The notes under the pieces: model-generated
What the model was told of the DNA's origin: nothing
Databases searched by the model: none
The model's input: the letters and a program-made list of their open reading frames with translations, nothing else
Translations under genes and position numbers: made by a program
NCBI GenBank assembly: GCA_019239425.1
Contig: JAFAZX010000068.1
Coordinates: 62,001 to 126,000, forward strand
Source of the DNA: Acidobacteriota bacterium
Lineage (GTDB): Bacteria > Acidobacteriota > Blastocatellia > Pyrinomonadales > Pyrinomonadaceae
Reading direction: 5' to 3'
DNA length: 64,000 nucleotides
In this document: piece after piece, positions 44,482 to 52,836 of the stretch
Layout of the letters: each line of letters starts with the position of its first letter
How positions within the stretch are numbered: the first letter of the stretch is position 1

Positions 44482-45444
44482 ATGAGACTTCGCCTGCTCT
44501 ACCACGGCCACTGCTTCGACGGCGTGGCCTCGGCCGCGCTCTTCACGCGGTTCTACCTCGCGCGCGTGCGCCCCGGGGCCGACGTGTCCTACGGGCCGCT
44601 GCTCCACACGGCCGGCGCGCTCTTCGACGAGGCGATGTTCGACGGCGACGAGAACGCCATCGTCGATTTCAAGTACAGCCCCTCCGACCGTCTGACGTGG
44701 TGGTTCGACCACCACCAGTCGGCTTTCCTCTCGCCCGCGGACGAGGCGCACTTCCGCGCCGACGCCTCGGGGCGCAAGTTCTGGGACGCCGACAGCAAGT
44801 CCTGCACCGAGTTCATCGCGCGCGTCGCCGAAGAGCGGTTCGGCTTCCGCGAAGCGCAGACCGACACGCTCGTCTCCTGGGCGCACACCATCGACGGCGC
44901 CTTCTACGAGTCGGCCGCGCAGCCCGTCGAACTCAAAGAGCCGGCGCTCCAACTGATGCAGGTCATCGAGAACGTGGACGACGAGTTCATCGAGTGGGTC
45001 ATCCGCCAGCTCGTCACGCGCCCGCTCGAAGAGGTCGCCGCCGGCGAGGAGGTGCAGGAGCGCTTCCGGCCACTGTTCGAGCGGCACAAGGAGACCCTGG
45101 AGGTCATCCGCCGCAAGGCCGTCTACGAGCGCGGCGCCGTCACCTTCGACCTCGTGGACGAAGGGGTCGCGGCCTTCAACAAGTTCATCCCCTACTACGT
45201 CTGCCCCGAGACGACCTACTCGGTCGCCATCACGCGCGGCGGCTACCGCACCAAGATTTCGGTCGGCTCGAACCCCTTCAGTCCGCGCCCGCGCCGCCAC
45301 AACCTCGCCACCATCTGCGAGCGCTACGGCGGCGGCGGCCACGCCGTCGTCGGCGCCGTCTCCTTCAAGCCCGACGAAGTAGACCGTGCCCGCGAGGTCG
45401 CCCGCGAGATACTCGCCGAATTGAGGGAGGGGTTTGAGGAGTAG
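44482..45444 (+). CDS. DHH-family phosphoesterase
   Basis: The protein has 320 residues. The N-terminal domain has HGHCFDGVASAALFTRF, where the motif-I DH is HCFD, and later WWFDHHQSAF, the DHH motif that binds the two metals. The C-terminal DHHA1 domain has RYGGGGHAVVGAVSF, the GGGH motif that grips nucleotide. This set is typical of NrnA/RecJ-like phosphoesterases, which remove 5'-nucleotides from short oligonucleotides or cleave cyclic dinucleotides. The absence of RecJ-type extra domains and the short length favour a nanoRNase or similar. The stop TAG is the start of a family B repeat. Confidence 0.9.
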   Translation: MRLRLLYHGHCFDGVASAALFTRFYLARVRPGADVSYGPLLHTAGALFDEAMFDGDENAIVDFKYSPSDRLTWWFDHHQSAFLSPADEAHFRADASGRKFWDADSKSCTEFIARVAEERFGFREAQTDTLVSWAHTIDGAFYESAAQPVELKEPALQLMQVIENVDDEFIEWVIRQLVTRPLEEVAAGEEVQERFRPLFERHKETLEVIRRKAVYERGAVTFDLVDEGVAAFNKFIPYYVCPETTYSVAITRGGYRTKISVGSNPFSPRPRRHNLATICERYGGGGHAVVGAVSFKPDEVDRAREVAREILAELREGFEE

Positions 45445-45460
45445 ACAGTAGGCAGAGGTC

Positions 45461-45567
45461 ATACCGACTTGCGAATTGAGATAAGGCCGGCTCTTCGCTG
45501 GGAGCGCGGGCATCCCTGCCCGCGCTCCCAGCGTGAAGGGGCCTTAGTTCAATTCGCAAGTCCGTAT
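45461..45567. repeat. Family G palindromic element, copy 2 (107 bp)
   Basis: The ends ATACCGACTTGCGAATTGAG and TCAATTCGCAAGTCCGTAT are inverted, with the shared GGGAGCGCGGGCATCCCTGCCCGCG core. It lacks the 86-bp interior of copy 1. Differences from copy 1 occur on both arms and keep the pairing. Confidence 0.85.
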
Positions 45568-45601
45568 CAGTAGGCAGTGAGCGGGTTACGGAAGAGGTCA
45601 A

Positions 45602-45650
45602 AAGAATCGTGGGCGGCGAGTCACTGAGCTTCGCCGCCCACGATTCTTTG
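45602..45650. terminator. Bidirectional intrinsic terminator
   Basis: A perfect 19-bp stem (45602-45620 with 45632-45650) has an 11-nt loop and A/T ends (AAAGAATCG and CGATTCTTT). It lies between the convergent DHH and metallothionein genes. Confidence 0.88.
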
Positions 45651-45712
45651 TTGCAGATTCGTTCAGGCGCTTCTCGCCTTAACTGCCTACTGCCCTCTGC
45701 CTACCTGCCTTC

Positions 45713-45883
45713 CTAGAAGTCTCCCTTGCAAGTGTCGTGGCCGCAGTCGCAGTCGATCTGGATGTTGTGCTCGGTGCTCTGGCAGTGGACGCTACAGAAC
45801 TTCTCGCCCTTCTCGACGGGGCAGGTGCAGGGAGCATTCTTGCAGCTGTTGGCGGGTTTCACCTCGGCGTTCTCGTCGGCCAT
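45713..45883 (-). CDS. Bacterial metallothionein (SmtA/BmtA-like), 56 residues
   Basis: A short gene reads from an ATG at 45883 with GGAGGAG 7 nt upstream to a TAG at 45713. The protein has eight or nine metal-type residues: SCKNAPCTC near the start, then EKFCSVHCQS, and CDCGHDTCKG near the end. This spacing of C-x4-CxC, CxxxC and CxCGHxxC, with a His, follows SmtA, which binds zinc or cadmium in a single cluster with a short C-terminal zinc-finger-like fold. It would buffer Zn or Cd in the cytoplasm. It is too short for many gene-finders. No SmtB-type regulator is adjacent. Confidence 0.85.
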   Translation of the reverse strand: MADENAEVKPANSCKNAPCTCPVEKGEKFCSVHCQSTEHNIQIDCDCGHDTCKGDF

Positions 45884-45960
45884 CTCGCTTCTCCTCCGTG
45901 TGGTGCTGTACTTGAAAAGATGCCTTCGGTTCTATGCCAAATCGCGCGGAGAGTCAAGAC

Positions 45961-46042
45961 GCAGTAGGCAGTAGGCAGATGGCAGTAGGCAGTTGAAGAA
46001 GGGTTGTCTTCAACTGCCTACTGCCATCTGCCTACTGCCTAC
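45961..46042. repeat. Family B palindrome, copy 3 (7-bp units)
   Basis: Arms (45961-45995 and 46010-46042) are nearly perfect, with AGTAGGC and AGATGGC units and a 14-nt loop. The right arm contains the stop codon (46039-46041, minus) of the alpha/beta hydrolase. Confidence 0.92.
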
Positions 46043-47076
46043 AGATTTTTCCTCAGGAAGCCGACGATCTTCCAGCCGTCGAGGTAGACCCAGGGGCGTT
46101 CGCCGCTGGTGTAGTGTCCGCAGGGCAGCCAGGAGACGTTGACGGGGACGCCCGTTGCGCGCACGGCCGCGATCACGTCGCGCGAGAGGTCGGCCGGGAA
46201 GGTCAGGTCGTGGCGCGCGGCGATGAAGCGCACGGGGCGGCGCGGCAGGCGCGCGAGTCTCTGCACGTAGCTCAGGGGGCTGATGGGCAGCCACACCTCG
46301 CGCAGCTCTTCGAGCGTGAGCGCGCCCCCGATGCCGGCGCGCACGTGCTGCGTCGAGATGCCGCGCCAGACCACGTCGGCGACGTAGCCGGAGACGTGGT
46401 TGAAGACGCCCGCGTCGATTCTTTCGTCGTGCACGAAGGCGAGGAAGGCCGTGCACGAGCCGATGCTCGTCCCCATCGCGCCGACGCGCTCGTACCCCTG
46501 GGCGTCGAGCCACGCGACGGCCGCGCGCGTGTCGATGACGGCCTGCCTCAAAGCCTGGAGCGTGCGCCCGACGTTCGGGCTGACCATGTACTCGGCGCGC
46601 TCGAACCCCGCCGGGCGGCGCGCCTCGTGGTAGGGGAGCGTCAGGCGCAGCGCCGCGATGCCTAAACGTGAAAGCAGGCGGCAGAGCGCGACGTGGCTCT
46701 GAGCGTCGGCGTTCCACTGCGGCAGGACGACGACGGCGCGTCGCGTCTCGTCCCGTCTCTTACCTGTGCGCTTCGGCGGCTGCGCGGGGAAGAAGCGCGC
46801 GCACGCGGTGTTGTTCTCGGGCGTCGGCGTGCGGACGGCGCTCGTCCAGGTGAGGAGGTCGCCGTCGAGCTCGTAGTCTTTGACGGGCGCGAGCGCGTAG
46901 AACTCTTCGCTGTGCGCGACCGCGCGCCGCGCGGCGTCGAAGACGGCCTCGCGCGGTTCCTGCCCGTTCACGATGTTTGAGACGTACTCCGCGCCCCACT
47001 CGAAGGGCAGCACGACGCGGTTCGTGTCGCGCGTCGCGCGCCGCCGCTCCTGCGCCCTGATGATGTTCCCCAGCAA
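46039..47076 (-). CDS. Alpha/beta hydrolase family protein
   Basis: The protein has 345 residues from a TTG start (47076); no earlier ATG exists in frame. The core contains RRAVVVLPQWNADAQSHVAL (oxyanion strand and loop), LRLTLPYHEARRPAGFERAEY, and the nucleophile elbow GAMGTSIGSCTAFLAFV, with Ser in GTSIGS near residue 214. An acid appears in RFIAARHDLTFPADLS and the His in WLPCGHYTSGE. This resembles ABHD18-type or dienelactone-hydrolase-like enzymes acting on unknown esters. The N-terminal 90 residues form an extra lid-like domain. The end coincides with a family B arm. Confidence 0.8.
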   Translation of the reverse strand: MLGNIIRAQERRRATRDTNRVVLPFEWGAEYVSNIVNGQEPREAVFDAARRAVAHSEEFYALAPVKDYELDGDLLTWTSAVRTPTPENNTACARFFPAQPPKRTGKRRDETRRAVVVLPQWNADAQSHVALCRLLSRLGIAALRLTLPYHEARRPAGFERAEYMVSPNVGRTLQALRQAVIDTRAAVAWLDAQGYERVGAMGTSIGSCTAFLAFVHDERIDAGVFNHVSGYVADVVWRGISTQHVRAGIGGALTLEELREVWLPISPLSYVQRLARLPRRPVRFIAARHDLTFPADLSRDVIAAVRATGVPVNVSWLPCGHYTSGERPWVYLDGWKIVGFLRKNL

Positions 47077-47160
47077 GTCTTGAGTCCGGCCCCTTAACGA
47101 GTAATGATTGAGCGTTGAATCCTAAAGGCCGGCGCCGACGAAGGCAAGCGGGGCGGTTCG

Positions 47161-47232
47161 CCACAGAGGCACAGAGGCACAGCTTGTCGAGTTATTCCTC
47201 TTCAAGCTGTGCCTCTGTGCCTCTGTGGTTAA
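47161..47232. repeat. Family A palindrome, copy 3, with compensatory change
   Basis: Arms (47161-47185 and 47204-47232) have GAGGCAC in place of GAGACAC of copy 1, matched by GTGCCTC on the other side, so the pairing is kept. It lies after the stop of the delta-60 protein gene. Confidence 0.88.
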
Positions 47233-47264
47233 TTGCTTCCGCTATCCGCTCAACTGTCTACCGC

Positions 47265-49823
47265 TCAAGGCTGGCCGAAGCGCTGACGGTACTCAACCGA
47301 GGTGACGAAGGCTTTGACCATCTCGGCCCGCCGGATGCGCGCCAGCGCGACGCGCTCGTCGCGCACGTTCTCGTCCGGGAGGCTGAAACTGTCGAGCTTG
47401 GCGAGCCAGAAGTCGTAGCCGTCGAAGCTGTAGTCCGGCGCGGCGAAAGGGTTGCGGCGCAGGTAGCCGAAGTACTGCGAGAGGACGAAGCCCGCGTTGT
47501 AGAGGCCGCGGTAGACGGAGTCGGTCTCGACCACGCTGCGCAGGGCCGCGGCGCGCCCCGCGTCGCCGCCCGCGCCGTAGGCCGCCAGCGCCGCCGCGCG
47601 CTCGGCCGCCGTGGGCGTCACCTCCGCGTTGAGGAAGAGCGAGTCCACGTACTCCTCGGCCGTCTGCCTGTCGTGCGCGGCGGCGAACTCCGCGCGCGCG
47701 ACGAAGGCGTTGGCGAACGCCTGCTTGTTCGCTTCGAGCCGCGCGTCCGCGCCGGGCGTGCCGACGACGACGCCCTGCCCGACCCGCTGCGTGTCACGCA
47801 GGAAGCTCTGATATCCCGGCGTCCACTTCGTGTTCCCGAACGCGGCCTTGTGCGCGCGGATGACGAAGTAGCCGGTCTGCTGGAACTCGATGGACAGGAA
47901 GAACGCGGTCGAGACGTCGACGCGCTTCACCTCGCGGCACTGCACGTCCGAGCCGCAGGACTCGATGCCCTGCGTCCAGAACTGCAGGCCCGCGGCGTCC
48001 GGCTCGCGCGAGAGGAAGTCGTGATAGTGCTGGCAGACGAAGCGCTGCGTCTCGTCCAGGGGGTTCGCCGTCCCGTCGGTCGCGTCGTCGTCGGCCACGG
48101 TCAGGATCGCGTTGGCCGGCGTGCGGAAGTTGACGTTCAAAGAGGCCGAGACCAGCTCGACGCGAATCGTCTCGGCGCCCTCGGCGTATGCGTCGTCGTT
48201 GACGGGGACGGCGAACGTCTTGCTCGACTCGCCCGCAGCGAAGAGGAGCGTCCCCGCGACCTCCGTGTAGTCCGCGGACTGCCGCGCGGTGCCGGCGCGC
48301 GTCCTGTACTCGACCGAGGCGGGCGTCGAGAGGTCGCCCTCGCGCAAGACCGTGACGGACGCCGCCGCGCAACCTTCCGTCCCGCCGAAGTTCGCCGCCG
48401 AGAAGCGGACGAACGAATTCGACGTGGCCCCGCCCCCGTCGAAGCGCGCGAGGGCGATGTCGGAATTTTGCTCGCCGGATTCGCCGACGACGACCACCTT
48501 GCCGTCGGGCTGCGCGGCCATCCCGCGCGCCACCGCGTACGCGCCCGAGGAGAAGCGCGTGGTGGCCCGGCCGCCGACGCCGAAGGTGTTGTCGGGCGAG
48601 CCGTCGGCGTTGAAGCGCGCCGCGCCGAACTCGGCCCTCGTCGTGTCGAATTCGGGGCCGCTGACGTAGCCCGCGGCCACGATCTTGCCGCCCGGCAGGA
48701 CGGCGACGCCGTAGGGCATGTCCGAGCCGGACTTGAAGTCGGCCATGACCTTCCCGCCGGTGCCGAAGGTCTGGTCGAGCGAGCCGTCCGTGTTGAGGCG
48801 CGCCAGTCCGAAGTCCGGCCCGGTGATGTCAAGCCCCGACATGGCTGCGCCGGCGACGACGACGCGCCCGTCCGTCTGGAGCGCGAGCGCGGAGCACCAG
48901 TCGTTCCCTGCGAAGTTGACGATGGTCTTGCCGTCGCCGTCGAAGCCGTTGTCGGGCGAGCCGTTCGCGTTGAGGCGCGCGACCGCGCAGCCTACAGGCT
49001 CACCCAGGTTGCCCTGAATATTCCATGCGCTCCCCGCCAGGACGACGCGACCGTCAGCCTGCACGGCGACGCCGGCCGCGCCGTCGGTCTGGTTGAAGTC
49101 AACGGAGGCGAGGCCGTCCGTCCCGAAGGTCTTGTCGAGCGTCCCGTCGGCGTTGTAGCGCGCGACGCCGAAGTCGCTCGTGTAGTTCTCGAAAGAGGCC
49201 GTGATGTATTTGACGCCCGCGACCACCAGACGCCCGTCCGCCTGCAAGGCGACCGAGCTGGCACCCGCGGCCTGGCTGGAAGGGAAGGAGGTCGTCACCT
49301 TGCCGCCCGTCCCGAAAGAGCTGTCGAACGTGCCGTCGGGGTTGAGGCGCACGAGCGCGAAGGCCGAGAAGGCCGTGGTGGAAGAGTAGGTCGTGCCGAC
49401 GACCACGATCTTCCCGTCCGGCTGGACGAGCACGGCCGAAGGACTGTCGGCCGAGTCGTTGAAGTCAACTAAGACTCTCCCGTTGGTGCCGAAAGAGGTG
49501 TCGAGCGAGCCGTCCGTCTTGTAGCGCACGACGCAGATGTCGCCGGCCGGCTGCGCGGGGCCTCCGCCGCCCGGCCAGGCGATGCCCGCGACGACGAGCT
49601 TGCCGTCCGGCTGGACGGCGACGGCCATCGCCGCCTCGCCGCCGCCGAAGTCGGTTGTCACACGGCCGCCCCGTCCGAACGTCGGGTCGAGGTCGCCCGC
49701 GGCGGCGCTCGCGGGCGTCGTCGGGATCGCCAGGGATAGAAGAAGAATGAGGAGCGCGGCCGCGGCGGCGCGGAGGCTGCTTGAGAGTGTTTTGAGGTTC
49801 TTGCGCGCGAGGGTGCTTCTCAT
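47265..49823 (-). CDS. Secreted delta-60 repeat/Calx-beta/DUF4214 protein
   Basis: The protein has 852 residues and a signal peptide (AAAALLILLLSLAIPTTPASA). About eight delta-60 repeats (45-470) follow, each with LDPTFGRGGRVTTDF-like and VQPDGKLVVAG elements, probably forming a beta-propeller or beta-solenoid. A Calx-beta domain (about 475-585) contains VTVLREGDLSTPASVEYRT and EGAETIRVELVSASLN. DUF4214 (about 600-850) has CQHYHDFLSREPDAAGLQFW, SCGSDVQCREVKRVDVSTAFFLSIEF and ends SVEYRQRFG. It is the fourth DUF4214 protein in the window and shares the end with the subtilase, M64-like and CHRD proteins. Confidence 0.92.
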   Translation of the reverse strand: MRSTLARKNLKTLSSSLRAAAAALLILLLSLAIPTTPASAAAGDLDPTFGRGGRVTTDFGGGEAAMAVAVQPDGKLVVAGIAWPGGGGPAQPAGDICVVRYKTDGSLDTSFGTNGRVLVDFNDSADSPSAVLVQPDGKIVVVGTTYSSTTAFSAFALVRLNPDGTFDSSFGTGGKVTTSFPSSQAAGASSVALQADGRLVVAGVKYITASFENYTSDFGVARYNADGTLDKTFGTDGLASVDFNQTDGAAGVAVQADGRVVLAGSAWNIQGNLGEPVGCAVARLNANGSPDNGFDGDGKTIVNFAGNDWCSALALQTDGRVVVAGAAMSGLDITGPDFGLARLNTDGSLDQTFGTGGKVMADFKSGSDMPYGVAVLPGGKIVAAGYVSGPEFDTTRAEFGAARFNADGSPDNTFGVGGRATTRFSSGAYAVARGMAAQPDGKVVVVGESGEQNSDIALARFDGGGATSNSFVRFSAANFGGTEGCAAASVTVLREGDLSTPASVEYRTRAGTARQSADYTEVAGTLLFAAGESSKTFAVPVNDDAYAEGAETIRVELVSASLNVNFRTPANAILTVADDDATDGTANPLDETQRFVCQHYHDFLSREPDAAGLQFWTQGIESCGSDVQCREVKRVDVSTAFFLSIEFQQTGYFVIRAHKAAFGNTKWTPGYQSFLRDTQRVGQGVVVGTPGADARLEANKQAFANAFVARAEFAAAHDRQTAEEYVDSLFLNAEVTPTAAERAAALAAYGAGGDAGRAAALRSVVETDSVYRGLYNAGFVLSQYFGYLRRNPFAAPDYSFDGYDFWLAKLDSFSLPDENVRDERVALARIRRAEMVKAFVTSVEYRQRFGQP

Positions 49824-50226
49824 TTGGGGCCTGCCTTCTGGTGAAGCGACTTAAGCGGGTGCGGCGGGGAGTGGCCGCGCGTCGCCGCGGATGATATCAA
49901 CCCGGCGCTCGGGCAACAAGCCTTATAGATGGCATTTGAGAATTGGTGCGGACGCCAAAGCGGTCAGGGAGCCGCAGGTCTGTAGGGCAGACAGATTCCT
50001 AGCCTGGCTTTGATTTACTCCGGCGGTTGGGTGCCGAATGAAGCGAGGTTCGGGGACAAGGACAAGGCCCGTGAGGAGCCTCCAAAATACTCGGGGGTTT
50101 ATAAAACCGACTTTGGGGAAGGCGAATATAAACAGATTCGCCGCGGCGCGCAAGTCGGGCGCGCCGCGGCGAATCTGTTTCGTACGTTAACGCTCGGCCG
50201 TCGAGGCGGGCCGGCTTACGAACCTT
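49824..50226. other. 403-bp intergenic region with a terminator palindrome
   Basis: No convincing gene is present. The region holds the upstream sequence of the delta-60 gene and a strong palindrome at 50130-50180 that marks the end of the minus-strand operon. A plus-strand ORF at 50010-50294 would run through that palindrome and into the neighbouring gene, so it was not accepted. Confidence 0.5.
50130..50180. terminator. Long GC palindrome, probable terminator
   Basis: AAACAGATTCGCCGCGG... (50130-50151) pairs perfectly with 50159-50180 (22 bp) around a 7-nt loop, with A/T-rich ends. It lies 47 bp after the stop of the coiled-coil gene, which reads toward it. Confidence 0.85.
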
Positions 50227-50424
50227 TCACGAGCGCGAGAGAAGCTGAAGAATCTGATCCAGCCTGGCGGCAAGCTGAGCCTGATTCTCCATGATCTGGT
50301 TCTGGTTGTCGAGAATCTGAATCAGCTGGTTCTGGTTCGACTTGATCTGCTCCTGGTTGGCCTTGATGGCCTCCTGGTTGGCGATGATGGTCTGCTGGTT
50401 GGCGAGCAACTGGTCGTCGGACAT
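50227..50424 (-). CDS. 65-residue heptad coiled-coil protein rich in Asn-Gln
   Basis: The whole protein is a run of 7-residue units: LLANQQT, IIANQEA, IKANQEQ, IKSNQNQ, LIQILDN, QNQIMEN, QAQLAARLDQILQLL. Hydrophobic residues at a/d positions and NQ pairs repeat so regularly that a trimeric or dimeric coiled coil is nearly certain. There is no signal peptide or membrane segment. GGAGG lies upstream of the ATG. It lies 66 nt after the 196-residue secreted protein and is likely in the same operon. Its function is not evident; scaffold or phasin-like roles are possible. Confidence 0.8.
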   Translation of the reverse strand: MSDDQLLANQQTIIANQEAIKANQEQIKSNQNQLIQILDNQNQIMENQAQLAARLDQILQLLSRS

Positions 50425-50490
50425 AAAGGGGGATGACCTCCTGCGTCGTTTGGGTAGAGCGTGAACTTGATACCTGAACCCGCCCGCCGC

Positions 50491-51081
50491 CTACTGCTGG
50501 GGGGCGGCGGGCGGGGCGCCGGCGGCGCTGCCGTCGAGGAACGGGCGCATCTGGCCGACGTACTGGTCGAGCGGGGCGATGCTGTAGAGGACGACCTCGA
50601 TGGCCCGGTCGGGGAAGCCGGATTCGAGCGTGAAGGTGTAGCCGGCGAAGACGTCGTTCGTGTCGTCCGCGCCCCAGAAGAGGAAGTTGTGGTCGGACAG
50701 GTTGAGCAGCTTGCGCATCAGCCCCGCGCCGTCCCTCGCCTTGTCGAGGTTGACGTAGTTGCCCTTGTAGTAGGGGTAGATGCGGAAGCCGATGGTCTCG
50801 TCGTTCGAGACGCCGACGACGATCTCGAAGCCTTCCGCGTTGGTCAGGCCGCCGCGCTTGACGCCGACGAAGTTGAAGGGCTGCTTGTCGCTCTGCCGGA
50901 AGGCGATCTCGATGCCCTTCTTCGGCCCCGAGGCGGCGAGGAGCGCGCGTAGCTTCTCGCGCGTGGCGACGCGCGCGGCCTCCTTCTGGGCCGGCGTCTG
51001 TGGTGTCTGCGCCGACGCGACGCCCGCGCACGCGAGCGCGGCGAAGATGATGACAAACGGGAACAGTCTGACTCTCAACAT
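50491..51081 (-). CDS. Secreted hypothetical protein
   Basis: The protein has 196 residues and a signal peptide (FVIIFAALACAGVASAQ). The mature part has a compact alpha/beta pattern: LRALLAASGPKKGIEIAFRQ, QPFNFVGVKRGGLTNAEGFEIVVGVSNDETIGFRIYPYYKG, and NLSDHNFLFWGADDTNDVFAGYTF, then a short Ala/Pro tail. I recognise no family. It heads the two-gene operon with the coiled-coil microprotein. Confidence 0.82.
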   Translation of the reverse strand: MLRVRLFPFVIIFAALACAGVASAQTPQTPAQKEAARVATREKLRALLAASGPKKGIEIAFRQSDKQPFNFVGVKRGGLTNAEGFEIVVGVSNDETIGFRIYPYYKGNYVNLDKARDGAGLMRKLLNLSDHNFLFWGADDTNDVFAGYTFTLESGFPDRAIEVVLYSIAPLDQYVGQMRPFLDGSAAGAPPAAPQQ

Positions 51082-51176
51082 GGGGAAGCCCCTCCGATTC
51101 GGCCAAAGTTTAAAGGCAGCGAGGATGTCATGCTTTTAAATCCGTTCCGCCCGCGAGTCAACCGCGGCGCGCCCGC

Positions 51177-52778
51177 TCAGCGCTTCCGCCGCTCGCGGAA
51201 GCGCGCGAGCATCTGCGGCGAGATGAGGAGCGTCTGCAGGAGCGACCCCGTCGCGAAGCGGCGGGCGAGCGAGCGGAAGAGCGAGGCCGCGCCCGGCGTG
51301 TAGGCGAACCACCAGACGTCTTGCAGGAAGGCGAGCCGGTTCACGTGGACGTGGTGCGGCGCGACCATCTCAAGCAGGCCGAGCCGCCCGTGCGTCCGCC
51401 CGAGGCCGCTCTGCTTGACGCCGCCCCAGGGCGTCTGCGCGATGCCGTGCGTGTAGAGCACCTCGTTGACCATGACCGTGCCGGCCTCGATCTTCGAGGC
51501 GACGCGGCGGCCGCGTTTCAGGTCGCGCGTCCACACGCTCGCCGTCAGACCGAACTCACTGTCGTTGGCGAGGCGGACGGCCTCGTCCTCTTCGCGGAAG
51601 GTCATCAAGGGGAGGACGGGGCCGAAGGTCTCCTCGCGCATGATCGTCATCGAATGGTCGACGCCTTCGAGCACGGTCGGCTCGTGGAACCAGCCGCGCT
51701 CCGAGCACCCTCGCGCACGACCGCCGCCCGCCAGGACTCGCGCGCCGTGCTCGACCGCGCTGCGGACGTGCTCTTCGACAATCGACAGTTGCCGCTCGCT
51801 CGACATCGAGCCGAGGTCGCACGCGGCGCCCGGCTCCTGCCTGAGCGCCTTCGTCTTCTCGACGACGCGGCGCGTGAACTCTTCGGCCACGCGCTCGTGC
51901 ACGTAGCAGCGCTCGACCGACGCGCACGCCTGGCCCGAGTTGGCGAACGCGCCCCACACGGCCGCCTCCGAAGCGGCGGCGAGGTCTGCGTCTTCGAAGA
52001 CGATCATCGGGTCTTTGCCGCCGAGTTCGAGGACGACCGGGAGCAGCTTCCGCGCCGCCGCCTCCGCCACACGCCGCCCCGTCGGGACGCTGCCCGTGAA
52101 CATGACCTTATCGACGCCGGCTTCGACGAGCGCCGCGCCGGTCGAGCCGTCGCCGGTCACGACTTCGAGCAAGCCTTCGGGCAGGCCCGCACGCTCGAAC
52201 ACGTCTCCGACCTTGAGGCCGACGAGGGGCGTCAGCTCGCTCGGCTTGAGCACGACGGCGTTGCCGGCCATGAGCGCCATCACGACCTCGCCGAGCGGCG
52301 TCGCCCAGGGGAAATTCCACGGCGAGATGATGCCGACCACGCCGAGCGGCCGGTACTCAATAACCGAAGACCGACCCATGAAGCGGTAGAGGCCGATGTC
52401 AATCTTCTCGGGCCGGAGCATCTTCTCCGACCTGCGCGCGAAGAACTGCATCAGGTCGAGCGTCGGCACCAGCTCCATCGCCAGAGCCTCGGCCGCGGGC
52501 TTGCCCGACTCGCGCGCGACGAGCTCGGCGATCTCGTCCATCTCTTCGAGCACGAGCGCCCGCGCGCGCATCACGATCCGCGCGCGCTCCCGGAACGACA
52601 ACGCGCCCCAACCCTTCTGCGCCGCCCGCGCGCGCGCCACCGCCGCCTCAACTTCTTCCGCCGAACGAAGGCGCGCGCGCCCGACCTCTTCACCCGTCGC
52701 CGGGTCGTAAGAGATGACTTCGCGCTTCGCCTCGGTCTGCGTAACGGCGGTCGCGGTTTCCGTGATTTGAGTCGCCAT
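51177..52778 (-). CDS. NAD(P)-dependent aldehyde dehydrogenase family protein
   Basis: I chose the ATG at 52778 (533 residues). The frame opens at 52841 inside a palindrome, which is not a plausible start. The family core is complete: IISPWNFPWATPLGEV, LKPSELTPLVG, FTGSVPTGRRVAEAA (Rossmann), ELGGKDPMIVFEDAD (general base Glu) and GQACASVERCYVHERV (catalytic Cys near residue 293), then EETFGPVLPLMTF. The C-terminus carries about 60 extra residues (LQDVWWFAYTPGAASLFRSL), typical of succinate-semialdehyde-type members. It would oxidise an aldehyde to an acid; the substrate is unknown. Confidence 0.93.
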   Translation of the reverse strand: MATQITETATAVTQTEAKREVISYDPATGEEVGRARLRSAEEVEAAVARARAAQKGWGALSFRERARIVMRARALVLEEMDEIAELVARESGKPAAEALAMELVPTLDLMQFFARRSEKMLRPEKIDIGLYRFMGRSSVIEYRPLGVVGIISPWNFPWATPLGEVVMALMAGNAVVLKPSELTPLVGLKVGDVFERAGLPEGLLEVVTGDGSTGAALVEAGVDKVMFTGSVPTGRRVAEAAARKLLPVVLELGGKDPMIVFEDADLAAASEAAVWGAFANSGQACASVERCYVHERVAEEFTRRVVEKTKALRQEPGAACDLGSMSSERQLSIVEEHVRSAVEHGARVLAGGGRARGCSERGWFHEPTVLEGVDHSMTIMREETFGPVLPLMTFREEDEAVRLANDSEFGLTASVWTRDLKRGRRVASKIEAGTVMVNEVLYTHGIAQTPWGGVKQSGLGRTHGRLGLLEMVAPHHVHVNRLAFLQDVWWFAYTPGAASLFRSLARRFATGSLLQTLLISPQMLARFRERRKR

Positions 52779-52836
52779 AGGTTTAGCCTCGCTTCCGCCG
52801 TGAATTATGTAGCCAAATCGCGCTAGAGAAAAGCTC

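Larger units (their letters stand above)
45441..45707. repeat. Composite family B hairpin interrupted by a family G element
   Basis: The left arm GTAGACAGTAGGCAGAGG (45441-45458) resumes after the G element as CAGTAGGCAGT (45568-45578). The right arm lies at about 45679-45707 (CTGCCTACTGCCCTCTGCC). Removing 45461-45567 restores a B arm that pairs with the right arm, so the G element was inserted in a pre-existing B hairpin. A terminator sits in the loop. Confidence 0.75.

Noticed and set aside
47115-49472. 785-residue plus-strand ORF opposite the delta-60 protein
   Set aside because: Antisense shadow with valine/arginine-rich composition; the minus frame carries signal peptide, delta-60, Calx-beta and DUF4214.
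50010-50294. 94-residue plus ORF
   Set aside because: It runs through a terminator palindrome and into the coiled-coil gene on the other strand.
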